Below, in pieces: positions 18,801 through 27,351 of a stretch of 64,000 bases of DNA; within the stretch, counting starts at the first letter, position 1, and each line of letters begins with the position of its first letter. The notes beneath the pieces were generated by a model that saw only the letters and a list, made by a program, of their open reading frames with translations, was not told the DNA's origin and did not search any database. Source of the stretch: Planktothrix rubescens CCAP 1459/22 (GTDB lineage Bacteria; Cyanobacteriota; Cyanobacteriia; Cyanobacteriales; Microcoleaceae); the NCBI GenBank assembly GCA_904830895.1, contig LR882958.1:2784001-2848000 (forward strand), in the 5' to 3' direction. The translations under genes were made by a program, and so were the position numbers.

Positions 18801-19448
18801 CAATTTGGTTGGTTAGGATCTCGTCCCTTTACCGATATTCTAATTAAATTTGATCCCCTAACCCAAGATTATGATTTTGATAGTTTCAAGTTTTCTCCCT
18901 TAGATATTGTTATTAATGAACTCGATATTATGACGGCTCGATATCGGGTTGGAGATGGAACTGGAACTACTTTTGTAAGTGCAATTAATTCCTGTTCTCA
19001 AGATTCCAGTCAAGCCTTGTATTTATCCTTAAGAAGAATGCTGGCGCAGTTTGAATTAAATCCTTTATTAATGAAATGGTTGCGGGAAAATCCCCACCAC
19101 GAACAAACCGAAAGATTTCTTCAATTAGCCACCTTAGTAGCAAGTTTAGAAAGTATTTTAACTGCTGGAGGGAAAGCCCGAAAAGATTGGCGATATGGTT
19201 CTCCAACTTTAGGGCGTTTTACTGAAGAAACTCCCTTAAAAACCTTATCTCAATTAGGCTCTAGTTGGCGCTCATTATTACCGCGATTAATTAATGATAA
19301 AATTGCCATGATTTTCCTACAATTAGGCGCCTATCTCTGGATTCTCCGCACCCATCAAGTCGGCGGTCACGATCCCACCCTGAAAACCCTAATTCCCACG
19401 GATTTTTGGTTCGGGATTCCTAAATTGAAAAACTTTGAATATGATTAA
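15837..19448 (+). CDS. Large membrane-anchored alpha/beta-hydrolase-like protein
   Basis: 1203 residues. Residues about 1-200 hold four to five membrane helices and about 243-305 two to three more. A soluble region follows. At residue 462 is the nucleophile-elbow motif VGYSGGGQ (GxSxG), preceded by GLAQVLYNSLLSYGYPVG. Candidate acid (HLVGDKDSVEK) and histidine (SLGPVGHNMMGG) residues follow at hydrolase-like spacing, so an alpha/beta-hydrolase core at about 330-590 is likely. The C-terminal 250 residues form a second conserved-looking block (MHVYGGIGG, FGHFAYGIATVVRD, YTHNCDGIISG, then NSCSQDSSQAL) that I cannot assign. No homologue with a known function comes to mind. Monocistronic. Confidence 0.7.
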   Translation: METAFNQFWHLVSGAFALNPEVFDQINTLPDGLTVALIIVLIAGLSQAIGQCIVLFANKVTPIRFFLSLGISAIVFALSYGLWAGSIWIASNLFFDVSLSFNLIFKTLGLSYAPQMLGFLIALPYMGIAIGVLLSIWSLLAQFVGLESVAGFEDWSVFICTLIGWVVLQIVQRTIGRPILAFSRWLSNSVAGTSLITDPKKLEEMVMYDGNEPQILTVGKEIWLEAEQQEDIPKQKTSSTVKFVALALLGLLLVFILYPNSNNPLTIGFSLLNHSFRLGLKLVNFSLIALLISIVLTPLESLTWWAGWYGVKPLENTGTLVKNHNIDTPVNHYVMYLDGINQGSYQYLPEVERFLDALAIATPDNVAIVKGIMPYSVTNKPLTENRLLSFLWRIIDSMVVQNPANPIGFIINARNVVSVAVSADPRYGPIQNQGLAQVLYNSLLSYGYPVGSEIPVTLVGYSGGGQMSMGAVTFLKRTIKAPITVISIAGVISGNTGTMVTEHLYHLVGDKDSVEKVGAIIFPGRWPFSLLSNWNFAKRRGKISFISLGPVGHNMMGGPMGDHQLPNGKTHLQQTVDIVTGILLENWEITGLDPNIFKKSSNYELYKKAPFNQVAYYPVKQTLNPELYQPVGNWIGRLILPKLSEREQVQGVLFEIYHADSSHQHRVGQIVNLRWDLQVSSVKERVKLVTQDVNFIDQVKVSQSQGNIHPERINSWSKVDPLESMAGARPQDDVIVVLKDPVVLKDTGLERPSLYIQNDPIEITGRFYALVRFIENLGNDFFLVRHYSPASQQLNGPEERVYLPSVIANRDGALSSINQDLEQSPVNASGWYIFGQKNIDGQFVVQAIAPYQLFSLTPDLVISGQQKTLDYINWEYWKNQVTPQGQVKTIFLNPNQNNSTDSIVPESIWKEGDRALLMHVYGGIGGPNGDNTPFGIYFGHFAYGIATVVRDRLTQELRFNIAYRQIYTHNCDGIISGSLDWTRYSGDRQFGWLGSRPFTDILIKFDPLTQDYDFDSFKFSPLDIVINELDIMTARYRVGDGTGTTFVSAINSCSQDSSQALYLSLRRMLAQFELNPLLMKWLRENPHHEQTERFLQLATLVASLESILTAGGKARKDWRYGSPTLGRFTEETPLKTLSQLGSSWRSLLPRLINDKIAMIFLQLGAYLWILRTHQVGGHDPTLKTLIPTDFWFGIPKLKNFEYD

Positions 19449-19594
19449 GCTGTTAATCATCTCAAAAGAAACCTATGCTTGTCCGATTTGTCGTTGTGGT
19501 CAGTTGTCTAATATTACCTTGATGGATTAGTCTGCTATATCTACTGAGAAGAATCTTGTTCCGGTGTTCCCTGATATCCCTATAAAATCAAATT

Positions 19595-19628
19595 GCCACC
19601 CCATCATGTTTTCACTTCATGGGGCGGC
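19595..19628 (-). terminator. Hairpin terminator of the XDP2-like gene
   Basis: The arms at 19595-19604 and 19619-19628 form a 10-bp stem (one G-U pair) on the minus strand, 47 bases beyond the stop at 19675. An AT-rich tail follows on that strand. The duplicated upstream gene copy lacks the same hairpin in full. Confidence 0.6.
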
Positions 19629-19674
19629 GGTTAATTCAGGGATATCTAATATTAACTAATTCAACAGATATGCT

Positions 19675-20445
19675 TTATTGAGCTTTTTTGCGACGAGACA
19701 TTGCTAAAGCAGCACCGACTAAACCTAATCCTAAAACAGTCGCAGGTTCAGGAACAGCCTTATTTAGACCCACCACTTTAAAATCAGGGCCACCATAATT
19801 AGATTCGCTGATTAACCGTAGACCACCAAAAGACTTGGAATCGGTCAGTCCTAAATCTAACAAACTGACTCCTAAAGACCCTACTGTTTGAGCACTACCG
19901 ATTTCTGTGGTATCAAGTCTATAACCCGCGTCCTTCCATCCCGATGAATCTAGTAGAATTGAGTTTCCAGTCAATTCACCTTTTTTATTCAAAGCTTGAA
20001 CTTGGAGTTTACTGTTTTTGCCCCGTTCAAAGAACAGGAAATTATCAACAGGTTTACCAAAGAACAAGTCTAGGGTAAATTTGCCACCGTCTTCGCTATC
20101 AATAATATTGCTGAGATTTAAATTTCCTAGAGAGGCTGCTAAATTACTTCCCGTTGGATTTTCTACCTGAACTCCAGAAGCATTATCCCCTCTGTCGCTA
20201 CTGGCTGCGCCTGTATTATCACCTGTCCAGAGATCGTTTTGGATGATATTAACATCTTTGACCAGGGAGAAATTGCTGTAGGTCTTACTGCCAATTTCAA
20301 CCGAACTCAAAGAGATGTCGCTTTTCCACTCACTTGTATCTGATGTGGTGTAGTTGGTTTTGAAGGTAAACGCTTGGGCTGAGGTCGCGCAAATACCGGT
20401 TAAAGCTAGGGTTGAGATTAAGGTTGTAAAAAATGTATTTTTCAT
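19675..20445 (-). CDS. PEP-CTERM surface protein, XDP2-like, copy 1
   Basis: 256 residues. A signal peptide (KNTFFTTLISTLALTGICAT, cleavage after SAQA) is followed by a beta-rich domain typical of exosortase-dependent surface protein XDP2: TFKTNYT, SLVKDVNIIQNDLWTG, GAASSDRGD, NIIDSEDGGKFTLDLFF, FFERGKNSKLQVQAL, GPDFKVVGLN. The C-terminus is a textbook PEP-CTERM sorting tag: VPEPATVLGLGLVGAALA then SRRKK. Such proteins are processed by an exosortase and displayed outside the cell. No exosortase gene is in the window. It is the downstream member of a tandem pair and has its own leader and ribosome-binding site (AGGAG before ATG). Confidence 0.88.
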   Translation of the reverse strand: MKNTFFTTLISTLALTGICATSAQAFTFKTNYTTSDTSEWKSDISLSSVEIGSKTYSNFSLVKDVNIIQNDLWTGDNTGAASSDRGDNASGVQVENPTGSNLAASLGNLNLSNIIDSEDGGKFTLDLFFGKPVDNFLFFERGKNSKLQVQALNKKGELTGNSILLDSSGWKDAGYRLDTTEIGSAQTVGSLGVSLLDLGLTDSKSFGGLRLISESNYGGPDFKVVGLNKAVPEPATVLGLGLVGAALAMSRRKKAQ

Positions 20446-20640
20446 GGGGACTCCTGTGTGTGAATATCCTACTGGTTACTTTGACCCTGAACTCGTAGCT
20501 CTGTTTCCCTGCTTGTCTCCTTAGAGTGGGACATCTCAGCAACCAGAGTGATTACATACAAGCTGTTAATAACTACAATAACAAACTTTATTGGTTTGTC
20601 ACCCCTGTTTATCAAAAATTCTGGAAGTTTTACAGAACTT
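20446..20640 (-). promoter_or_regulatory. Conserved structured 5' leader of the XDP2-like gene, copy 1
   Basis: Read on the minus strand, CTGGTTGCT (20538-20546) can pair with AGTAACCAG (20472-20480), a 9-bp closing stem with one G-U. Within it CTC-taag-GAG and TGTCCC / GGGAAACA can form inner helices, giving a compact multi-helix RNA that ends about 26 bases before the start codon. It matches no riboswitch class I can recall (not c-di-GMP, cobalamin, SAM, glutamine or ydaO type). Only two bases differ from the second copy, and the one inside the folded part falls in an unpaired position. Confidence 0.5.
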
Positions 20641-20759
20641 TTACAAAGATTAGCTTTTATGTAAAGAATTGATGAAATTCCAATAAAACTGTTGTCTTGT
20701 GTCCTGGGGCGGTGGTCAATTTAAAGATGTCTAATGTTGGTTTCTTCAACAGATATGCT

Positions 20760-21530
20760 TTATTGAGCTTTTTTGCGACGAGACATTGCTAAAGCAGCAC
20801 CGACTAAACCTAATCCTAAAACAGTCGCAGGTTCAGGAACAGCCTTATTTAGACCCACCACTTTAAAATCAGGGCCCACATAATTAGATTTGCTGATTAA
20901 CCGTAGACCACCAAAAGATTTGGCATCGGTCAGTCCTAAATCAAACAAACTGACTCCTAAAGACCCTACTGTTTGAGCGCCACTGATTTCTTTGGTATCA
21001 AGTCTATAACCCGCGTTCTGCCATTTTGATGAATCTAGTAGAATTGAGTTTCCAGTCAATTCACCTTTTTTATTCAAAGCTTGAACTTGGAGTTTACTGT
21101 TTTTGCCCCGTTCAAAGAACAGGAAATTATCAACAGGTTTACCAAAGAACAAGTCTAGGGTAAATTTACCACGGTCTTCGGTATCAATAATATTGCTGAG
21201 GTTTAAATTACCCAGGGAAGCTGCTAAATTACTTCCCGTCGGATTTTCTGCCTTAACTCCTGAAGCATTATCCCCTCTATCGCTACTGGCTGCGCCTGTA
21301 TTACCGCCTGTCCAGAGATCGTTTTGGATAATATTAACATCTTTGACCAGGGAGAAATTGCTGTAGGTCTTACTACCAATTTCAACCGAACTCAAAGATA
21401 TGTCGCTTTTCCACTGACTTTTATCTGTTGTGGTGTAGTTGGTTTTGAAGGTAAACGCTTGGGCTGAGGTCGCGCAAATACCGGTTAAAGCTAGGGTTGA
21501 GATTAAGGTTGTAAAAAATGTATTTTTCAT
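20760..21530 (-). CDS. PEP-CTERM surface protein, XDP2-like, copy 2
   Basis: 256 residues, about 93% identical to copy 1 by eye, with identical signal peptide and identical VPEPATVLGLGLVGAALA sorting tag. The differences cluster in surface-type positions (for example TTDKSQW against TSDTSEW, SSKWQNAG against SSGWKDAG, SKSNYVGP against SESNYGGP). Both copies remain fully open, so both are probably expressed and diverging in the mature domain only. It is the upstream member of the pair and carries its own leader. Expression of copy 1 could come from its own leader or by read-through of this gene. Confidence 0.88.
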   Translation of the reverse strand: MKNTFFTTLISTLALTGICATSAQAFTFKTNYTTTDKSQWKSDISLSSVEIGSKTYSNFSLVKDVNIIQNDLWTGGNTGAASSDRGDNASGVKAENPTGSNLAASLGNLNLSNIIDTEDRGKFTLDLFFGKPVDNFLFFERGKNSKLQVQALNKKGELTGNSILLDSSKWQNAGYRLDTKEISGAQTVGSLGVSLFDLGLTDAKSFGGLRLISKSNYVGPDFKVVGLNKAVPEPATVLGLGLVGAALAMSRRKKAQ

Positions 21531-21725
21531 GGGGACTCCTGTGTGTGAATATCCTACTGGTTACTTTGACCCTGAACTCGTAGCTCTGTTTCCCTGCTTG
21601 TCTCCTTAGAGTGGGACATTTCAGCAACCAGAGTGATTACATACAAGCTGTTAATAACTACAATAGCAAACTTTATTGGTTTGTCACCCCTGTTTATCAA
21701 AAATTCTGGAAGTTTTACAGAAACT
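21531..21725 (-). promoter_or_regulatory. Conserved structured 5' leader of the XDP2-like gene, copy 2
   Basis: Same element as in copy 1, with closing-stem arms at 21623-21631 and 21557-21565. Sequence identity to copy 1 ends abruptly near 21725, marking the duplication boundary. Upstream of that point nothing is shared. The promoter presumably lies inside the shared AT-rich part around 21650-21700. Confidence 0.5.
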
Positions 21726-21791
21726 TTATAAAGATCGGTCTTTATTTAAAGCATCGACCCAATTCCCTATAAAGAGCGGGGTAAACTTCTA

Positions 21792-22001
21792 TTATTTCGG
21801 ACGAATAAAAGCAATCGAATGTCGCCAAATCAAGATTTGTAGGTTGTTTGGGTCTTGTAAACAAATACAGTTGGGATCTTGCCAGATAATCGTTCCCAGA
21901 AGAAGATCATTCGTTAGCAGTTTAATTTCTACTGAGTTTTTATCCTTGGTATACCCTTGAACTTTGCGAATACTGGGTAAATCGGTATTAAATTCAGACA
22001 T
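21792..22001 (-). CDS. hfq: Hfq (cyanobacterial Sm-like protein)
   Basis: 69 residues. The sequence follows the divergent cyanobacterial Hfq: LPSIRKVQGYTKDKNSVEIK (Sm1), LLTNDLLLGTIIWQDPNCIC, then IWRHSIAFIRPK in place of the canonical Sm2 YKHAIS motif. In cyanobacteria this protein does not act mainly as an sRNA chaperone; in Synechocystis it binds the type IV pilus motor PilB1 and is needed for motility and DNA uptake. It is divergent from dapF, an arrangement I recall as common in cyanobacteria. Length is normal. Confidence 0.88.
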   Translation of the reverse strand: MSEFNTDLPSIRKVQGYTKDKNSVEIKLLTNDLLLGTIIWQDPNCICLQDPNNLQILIWRHSIAFIRPK

Positions 22002-22120
22002 AAGTAGTTGTTTTTATCAACATTAAAACAATAATATATAAGGTGTAAGGGATTTTGAACTTTTTGATTCACTTTCGCCCAAACGCCTAAATCACACTAA
22101 CGATAAAAGTGGAGGAATTC

Positions 22121-22966
22121 ATGACCATTACATTTACGAAATATCACGGTTTAGGGAATGATTTCATCCTGATTGATAATCGTCATCAGTCGGAACCCCT
22201 AATCACCCCAGAAAAAGCCATAGAAATGTGCGATCGCAATTTTGGTATTGGTGCTGATGGCGTGATATTCGCCCTCGGTGGAACCTCCAACACTGACTAT
22301 ACCATGCGAATTTTCAACTCCGATGGTTCGGAACCTCAGATGTGTGGAAACGGAATTCGCTGTTTAGCTAAATTTATCGCTGAACTGGAAAACCGCGATC
22401 CGAGCACCTTCCCCGTAAGCTACAAAATCCATACCCTAGCGGGTGTGATTACCCCGGTATTACAAGCCAATGGCCAAGTTAAAGTAGATATGGGAGTTCC
22501 GCGACTTTTAGCCCAGGAAATTCCTACCACCCTCGTCGCCGCCGATGAGAAAATAGTCGATGTTCCCTTGTTAGTAGCTGGACATTCTTGGAATGTTACC
22601 TGTGTGAGCATGGGAAACCCCCATTGTATTACCTTTGTGGAGGATGTTGAGGAAATTAAACTCGCAGAAATCGGGCCCTTATTTGAACATCATGCCGTTT
22701 TCCCCGAACGCACCAATACCGAATTTATTCAAGTGATTAACCGCAATTATCTCAAAATGCGGGTATGGGAACGGGGGGCTGGAGCAACTCTCGCCTGTGG
22801 AACTGGAGCCTGTGCTTCTGTAGTTGCCGGAATTTTAACAGGAAATTGCGATTTTGTTGTTACAGTGGAATTACCCGGAGGTTGTCTTGAAATTGAGTGG
22901 TCAAATCAAGATCAACATTTGTATATGACCGGGCCAGCACAACGAGTGTTTACCGGAAATTATTAA
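22121..22966 (+). CDS. dapF: Diaminopimelate epimerase
   Basis: DapF interconverts LL- and meso-diaminopimelate for lysine and peptidoglycan synthesis. ATG 22121 follows GGAGG by five bases and gives 281 residues; the in-frame GTG at 22109 overlaps that ribosome-binding site. The protein starts with the family signature [14 protein letters not shown]. Both catalytic cysteines are present, in MCGNGIRC and in ACGTGACAS. Length and motifs are complete. It is followed 39 bases later by the PD-(D/E)XK-like gene on the same strand, possibly co-transcribed. Confidence 0.97.
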   Translation: MTITFTKYHGLGNDFILIDNRHQSEPLITPEKAIEMCDRNFGIGADGVIFALGGTSNTDYTMRIFNSDGSEPQMCGNGIRCLAKFIAELENRDPSTFPVSYKIHTLAGVITPVLQANGQVKVDMGVPRLLAQEIPTTLVAADEKIVDVPLLVAGHSWNVTCVSMGNPHCITFVEDVEEIKLAEIGPLFEHHAVFPERTNTEFIQVINRNYLKMRVWERGAGATLACGTGACASVVAGILTGNCDFVVTVELPGGCLEIEWSNQDQHLYMTGPAQRVFTGNY

Positions 22967-23005
22967 GAGAAATCACCTAATTTAAGAGTTAAAAAGGTAA
23001 ATAAT

Positions 23006-24172
23006 ATGGGCGGAGGGATTTATCTGATTCAGGATGATGATCGGCTCGTTGAAATGATGGAACAGCCCTACGATTCTGAAGATCAAATACAGGAATTATT
23101 AGAAACTTATCCCAATCTTTTAGCGGGGGATGAAATTGATCGGGTACAGACGCGCCATGGTAAATCTTTACGACGATGGTTATTAATCTCCCGGGACGTA
23201 ACCCTTCCGGCTGAGGAAGATAATGGGAGTCGTTGGTCAATGGATCATTTATTTCTGGATCAAGATTCTATTCCTACGCTGGTTACAGTTAAACGCAGTC
23301 GCAATGTGGAAACTCGACAAAAAATGATTGGTCAAATGTTAGATAATGCGGCAAATTTAGGATTATATTGGCCGATAGAATCTATCATTTCTCAATTTGA
23401 AGCTAACTGTCGAGATCAAGGTCGAGATCCTGAACAAGTGTTTGAAGATTTTTTGGGTTCAGATCTAAATGAAGATGGATTTTGGCAAAAAGTTAAAACC
23501 AATCTGCAAGCGGGAAAACTGCGTTTAGTCTTTGTGGCGGATGAAATTACCAGTCCATTAAGAAGGGTAGTTGAATTTCTGAATAAACAAACGGATTTAG
23601 TCGAGGTTTTGGCTTTAGAAATTAAACAATATGTCAGTCAGGATGGTTTGAAAACCCTTGTTCCGCGATTAATTGGTCAAACCGCCGAAGCCCAACAAAA
23701 AAAATCTAGCGCCACGGGAGAACGTCGTCGCTGGGATGAGGTTTCGTTTTTTGAAGAACTCCACTTGCGTCGGGGAGAGGATGAAACACAAATAGCCCAG
23801 GAAATTCATAATTGGGCAAAAATTCAGGAACCGGAAGTTATTATACAATGGGGGACAGGAGATGTTTATGGTGGATTTACGGCTTTATTAAACCAAAAAG
23901 AAAAAGGTCGAAAACAGTTAAAGTTATTTACCGTTGATATTTCTGGACGTTTAGAAATTTCTTCTAATAAATATGGTTCTCAACCACCTTTTGATCGACA
24001 GGAAAAATGGTTAGAACTCAGAAATAAATTGAGTGCGATCGGTTTATCTCTCCCTTTAGAACCTACGGAATATAGAGAGCCAACATTACAGTTATCCAAC
24101 TTAGAAGATAAAACCGTATTACAACAAGTCCTAAAAACATTTGATTGGGTTATTTCTATAATTAAAGCATGA
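23006..24172 (+). CDS. PD-(D/E)XK-like nuclease-fold protein
   Basis: 388 residues. Residues about 75-125 show the nuclease-fold pattern of a widespread uncharacterised family: WSMDHLFLDQDSIPTLVTVKRS, then RQKMIGQMLDNAANLGLYWP and FWQKVKTNLQAGKLRLVFVADEI. In the homologues I recall the third motif reads LVEVKRS; here the catalytic Glu is Thr (codon ACA), so activity is doubtful. Asp and Lys remain. The C-terminal region (about 250-388) is a separate domain (WAKIQEPEVIIQWGTGDVYGG). It is possibly a DNA-binding or defence-associated protein; function unknown. Confidence 0.65.
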   Translation: MGGGIYLIQDDDRLVEMMEQPYDSEDQIQELLETYPNLLAGDEIDRVQTRHGKSLRRWLLISRDVTLPAEEDNGSRWSMDHLFLDQDSIPTLVTVKRSRNVETRQKMIGQMLDNAANLGLYWPIESIISQFEANCRDQGRDPEQVFEDFLGSDLNEDGFWQKVKTNLQAGKLRLVFVADEITSPLRRVVEFLNKQTDLVEVLALEIKQYVSQDGLKTLVPRLIGQTAEAQQKKSSATGERRRWDEVSFFEELHLRRGEDETQIAQEIHNWAKIQEPEVIIQWGTGDVYGGFTALLNQKEKGRKQLKLFTVDISGRLEISSNKYGSQPPFDRQEKWLELRNKLSAIGLSLPLEPTEYREPTLQLSNLEDKTVLQQVLKTFDWVISIIKA

Positions 24173-24201
24173 AGTAGTAAACCCACACCCGGGTAAAAAA
24201 T

Positions 24202-24323
24202 GATCAGTATTAGAGACGCGCCGTGGCACGTCTCTACAATAATGACTGTTATCCTAGAACAAAATTACTTTTACCTATCAAGCTGCTATCGACCCCAAAC
24301 AGTTCAGCCAACTGTTGTTGACT
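24202..24323. repeat. 122-bp segment shared with 36099-36220
   Basis: It includes the hairpin AGAGACG...CGTCTCT (24211-24234), which can terminate the convergent genes, and the last 25 codons or so of the giant RTX gene. The same 122 bases recur without any length difference at 36099-36220, on the far side of the giant gene, with about 13 substitutions by eye. Confidence 0.85.
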
Positions 24324-27300
24324 ACTGGCTATTTTAATTAGGGTGGAGCCGTTAAAAGAGGTAATTTGTAACTGTTCAAAAGTTAAACCTCCGGTTAAAG
24401 CGATAATATCCTCTCCGTTAGTAAAGTCGGTAATTAGGTTATTTCCAAAACTACTAGCCAGATAGAAGCGGTCATTGCCCGCACCACCAGTTAGGGTGTC
24501 ATCGCCCCCGGCTCCCACTAACCAGTCATTACCCTGACCTCCAGTGAGAATATCGTTGCCTTCTCCGCCATCGAGGGTATCATCACCTTCATCACCCGAG
24601 AGCAAATCATTGCCTTCGCTGCCGTCGAGAAGTTCATTGCCCTGACCGCCATAAATCATGTCGTCTCCTGAATTACCCGAAATGATGTCATTGGCTTCGT
24701 TACCAAAGAGGAGATCATCACCTTCGTTTCCTTCTATTATGTCTTCTCCTTGGTTTCCAAAGATAATATCATCTCCGTTGTCACCTTTAATTGAGTCATT
24801 GTCTTGGCCTCCAAAGATAATATCCTCTCCATCACCTCCATCAATCAGGTCTTCTCCTAGGTTGCCGTTAATCCAATCATTCCCGCCATTACCCGTAATG
24901 ATGTCGTTACCCAAGTTCCCGTAGAGTTCATCTGCTCCATCATTTCCGATGATTTGGTCGTTATCTTTGCCACCGAGGACGGTATCGTTACCATTGCCCG
25001 CATTAATGAAGTCATTCCCTTCATTTCCGTTGATGTAGTCGTTCCCCTCTCCGGTTTCGATGTTGTCGTTAGCTTCTAAGGCAAAGATGACATCGGCTTC
25101 TGCTGTATCTGATATGGGTTTATTGTCGGTAACCTTGACTTCTAGGGTAGGAAATTCGATGGTTGTTATAAAATTGGTGGAGTCATAGATATCCACACTG
25201 CCATTGAATACCGGAGTTTCGAGAATTCGTTCCGGTGTGGGACTCGGTATTGGTTCCGGTGTTGGAGTTACGGTTGGAACTGGTGTCGGTGCAACTGTTG
25301 GAACTGGGGTAGGTGCAACTGTTGGAACTGGGGTAGGTGCAACTGTTGGAACTGGGGTAGGTGCAACTGTTGGAACTGGGGTAGGTGCAACTGTTGGAAC
25401 TGGGGTAGGTGCAACTGTTGGAACTGGTGTCGGTGCAACTGTTGGAATTGGGGTTGGAGTTACCGTTGGAACTGGGGTCGGTGCAACTGTTGGTTCCGGG
25501 GTCGGAGTTACCGTTGGTTCCGGTGTCGGTGCAACTGTTGGAACTGGGGTCGGAGTTACCGTTGGTTCCGGTGTCGGAGTTACCGTTGGAACTGGTGTTG
25601 GAGTTACCGTTGGAATTGGGGTTGGAGTTACCGTTGGAACTGGGGTAGGTGCAACTGTTGGAACTGGTGTCGGAGTTACGGTTGGAACTGGTGTCGGAGT
25701 TACGGTTGGAATTGGTGTCGGTGCTACGGTTGGAACTGGTGTCGGTGCTACGGTTGGAACTGGTGTCGGTGCTACGGTTGGAATTGGGGTCGGTGCTACG
25801 GTTGGAATTGGGGTCGGAGTTACGGTTGGAACTGGTGTCGGAGTTACGGTTGGAACTGGGGTAGGTGCAACTGTTGGAACTGGGGTAGGTGCAACTGTTG
25901 GAACTGGGGTAGGTGCAACTGTTGGAACTGGTGTCGGAGTTACGGTTGGAATTGGGGTCGGAGTTACAGTTGGAATTGGGGTCGGAGTTACGGTTGGAAC
26001 TGGTGTCGGTGCTACGGTTGGAATTGGGGTCGGAGTTACCGTTGGAACTGGTGTGGAAGCTACATTAGTAACTGCGACATCCGTAGCATCAACACCACTG
26101 TAATTGGTATCGGTACTGGTAGCCGCCGCAGTAACAATATTGTAGGCAATATTCCCATCATCTACTAAATCATCTACTCCGGTAATGGTGACGGTTTGGG
26201 GAGTATTCCAGTTAGCAGTGGTGAAGGTTAAACTGGATTTATCTATCGTACCTTCGGCGGTGTTACTGCTAGTTAATGGGATGGTGACATCGGCTGTGGG
26301 TTGACTATTTAGAACTACTGTAAATGTAGCAGTTCCCCCGGCTTCGGTGGTGGTTAAACCTGTGGTGGGTGTAACTGTAATGCCTTTGGTATCGTTATCG
26401 GTATTAGTAACTGCAACATCGGTAGCATCAACACCACTGTAATTGGTATCGGTACTGGTAGCTGCCGCAGTAACAATATTGTAGGCAATATCTCCATCAA
26501 CAACTAAATCATCTACTCCGGTAACGGTGACTGTTTGTGCCACATTCCAGTTAGCTGCTGTGAAGGTTAAACTGGATTTATCTATCGTACCTTCGGCGGT
26601 GTTACTGCTAGTTAATGGGATGGTGACATCGGCTGTGGGTTGACTATTTAGAACTACTGTAAAATTAGCCGTACCTCCCGCTTCTGTGGTGGTTAAACCT
26701 GTGGTGGGTGTAACTGTAATGCCTTTGGTATCGTTATCAGTATTACTAACTGCAACATCGGTAGCATCAACACCACTATAATTAGTATCGGTACTGGTAG
26801 CTGCCGCAGTAACAATATTGTAGGCAATATTCCCATCAACAACTAAATCATCTACTCCGGTAACGGTGACTGTTTGTGCCACATTCCAGTTAGCTGCTGT
26901 GAAGGTTAAACTGGATTTATCTATCGTACCTTCGGCGGTATTGCTGCTAGTTAATGGGATGGTGACATTGGCTGTTGGTTGGCTATTTAGAACTACTGTA
27001 AAATTAGCCGTACCTCCCGCTTCTGTGGTGGTTAAACCTGTGGTTGGTGTAACTGTAATGCCTTTGGTATCGTTATCAGTATTACTAACTGCAACATCGG
27101 TAGCATCAACACCACTATAATTAGTATCGGTACTGGTAGCTGCCGCAGTAACAATATTGTAGGCAATATTCCCATCAACAACTAAATCATCTACTCCGGT
27201 AATGGTGACGGTTTGGGGAGTATTCCAGTTAGCAGTGGTGAAGGTTAAACTGGATTTATCTATCGTACCTTCGGCGGTGTTACTGCTAGTTAATGGGATG

Positions 27301-27351
27301 GTGACATCGGCTGTGGGTTGACTATTTAGAACTACTGTAAATGTAGCAGTT
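24249..27351 (-). pseudogene. Distal part of giant RTX surface-protein gene, separated by frameshifts
   Basis: This frame continues the protein encoded at 28346-33646 but is cut off from it by four one-base deletions between 27351 and 28365. It has no credible start codon; the first in-frame GTG (26882) lies in the middle of a repeat. The content is about three more Calx-beta-like repeats (SSNTAEGTIDKSSLTFT type), then about 280 residues of VPTVTPTP-type octapeptide repeats. A block of about 20 RTX nonapeptides (GGxGNDxLxG) follows, and the usual end of type I secreted proteins (NLITDFTNGEDIIALTGG ... NFVLG). The export signal therefore sits on the untranslated side of the breaks. Confidence 0.8.
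25225..26075 (-). repeat. PTP octapeptide minisatellite
   Basis: About 850 bases of a 24-bp unit that encodes (V/I/E)PTV(A/T)PTP on the minus strand, with a few variant forms arranged in runs. It forms the rigid stalk between the beta-domain repeats and the RTX block. Runs of identical units (for example near 25310-25410) point to recent slippage. Confidence 0.85.

Larger units (their letters stand above)
19664..21725 (-). repeat. Tandem duplication of about 1085 bp
   Basis: Two direct copies, offset by exactly 1085 bases (stops at 19675 and 20760, starts at 20445 and 21530), each contain a complete PEP-CTERM gene plus its 5' leader and some 3' flank. About 195 bases of leader differ at only about two positions before similarity ends near 20640 and 21725. 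The proteins differ at roughly 18 of 256 positions. Confidence 0.9.

Noticed and set aside
20446-20560. Known riboswitch (c-di-GMP, cobalamin, SAM, glutamine, ydaO)
   Set aside because: None of the invariant core motifs that I know for these classes is present. Kept as an unassigned leader.
25204-26103. Long plus-strand ORF of GVGATVGTGVG repeats (299 codons)
   Set aside because: It is the antisense of the PTP octapeptide repeat; a 24-bp unit without stops in one strand often leaves the other strand open. No ribosome-binding site or conserved start.
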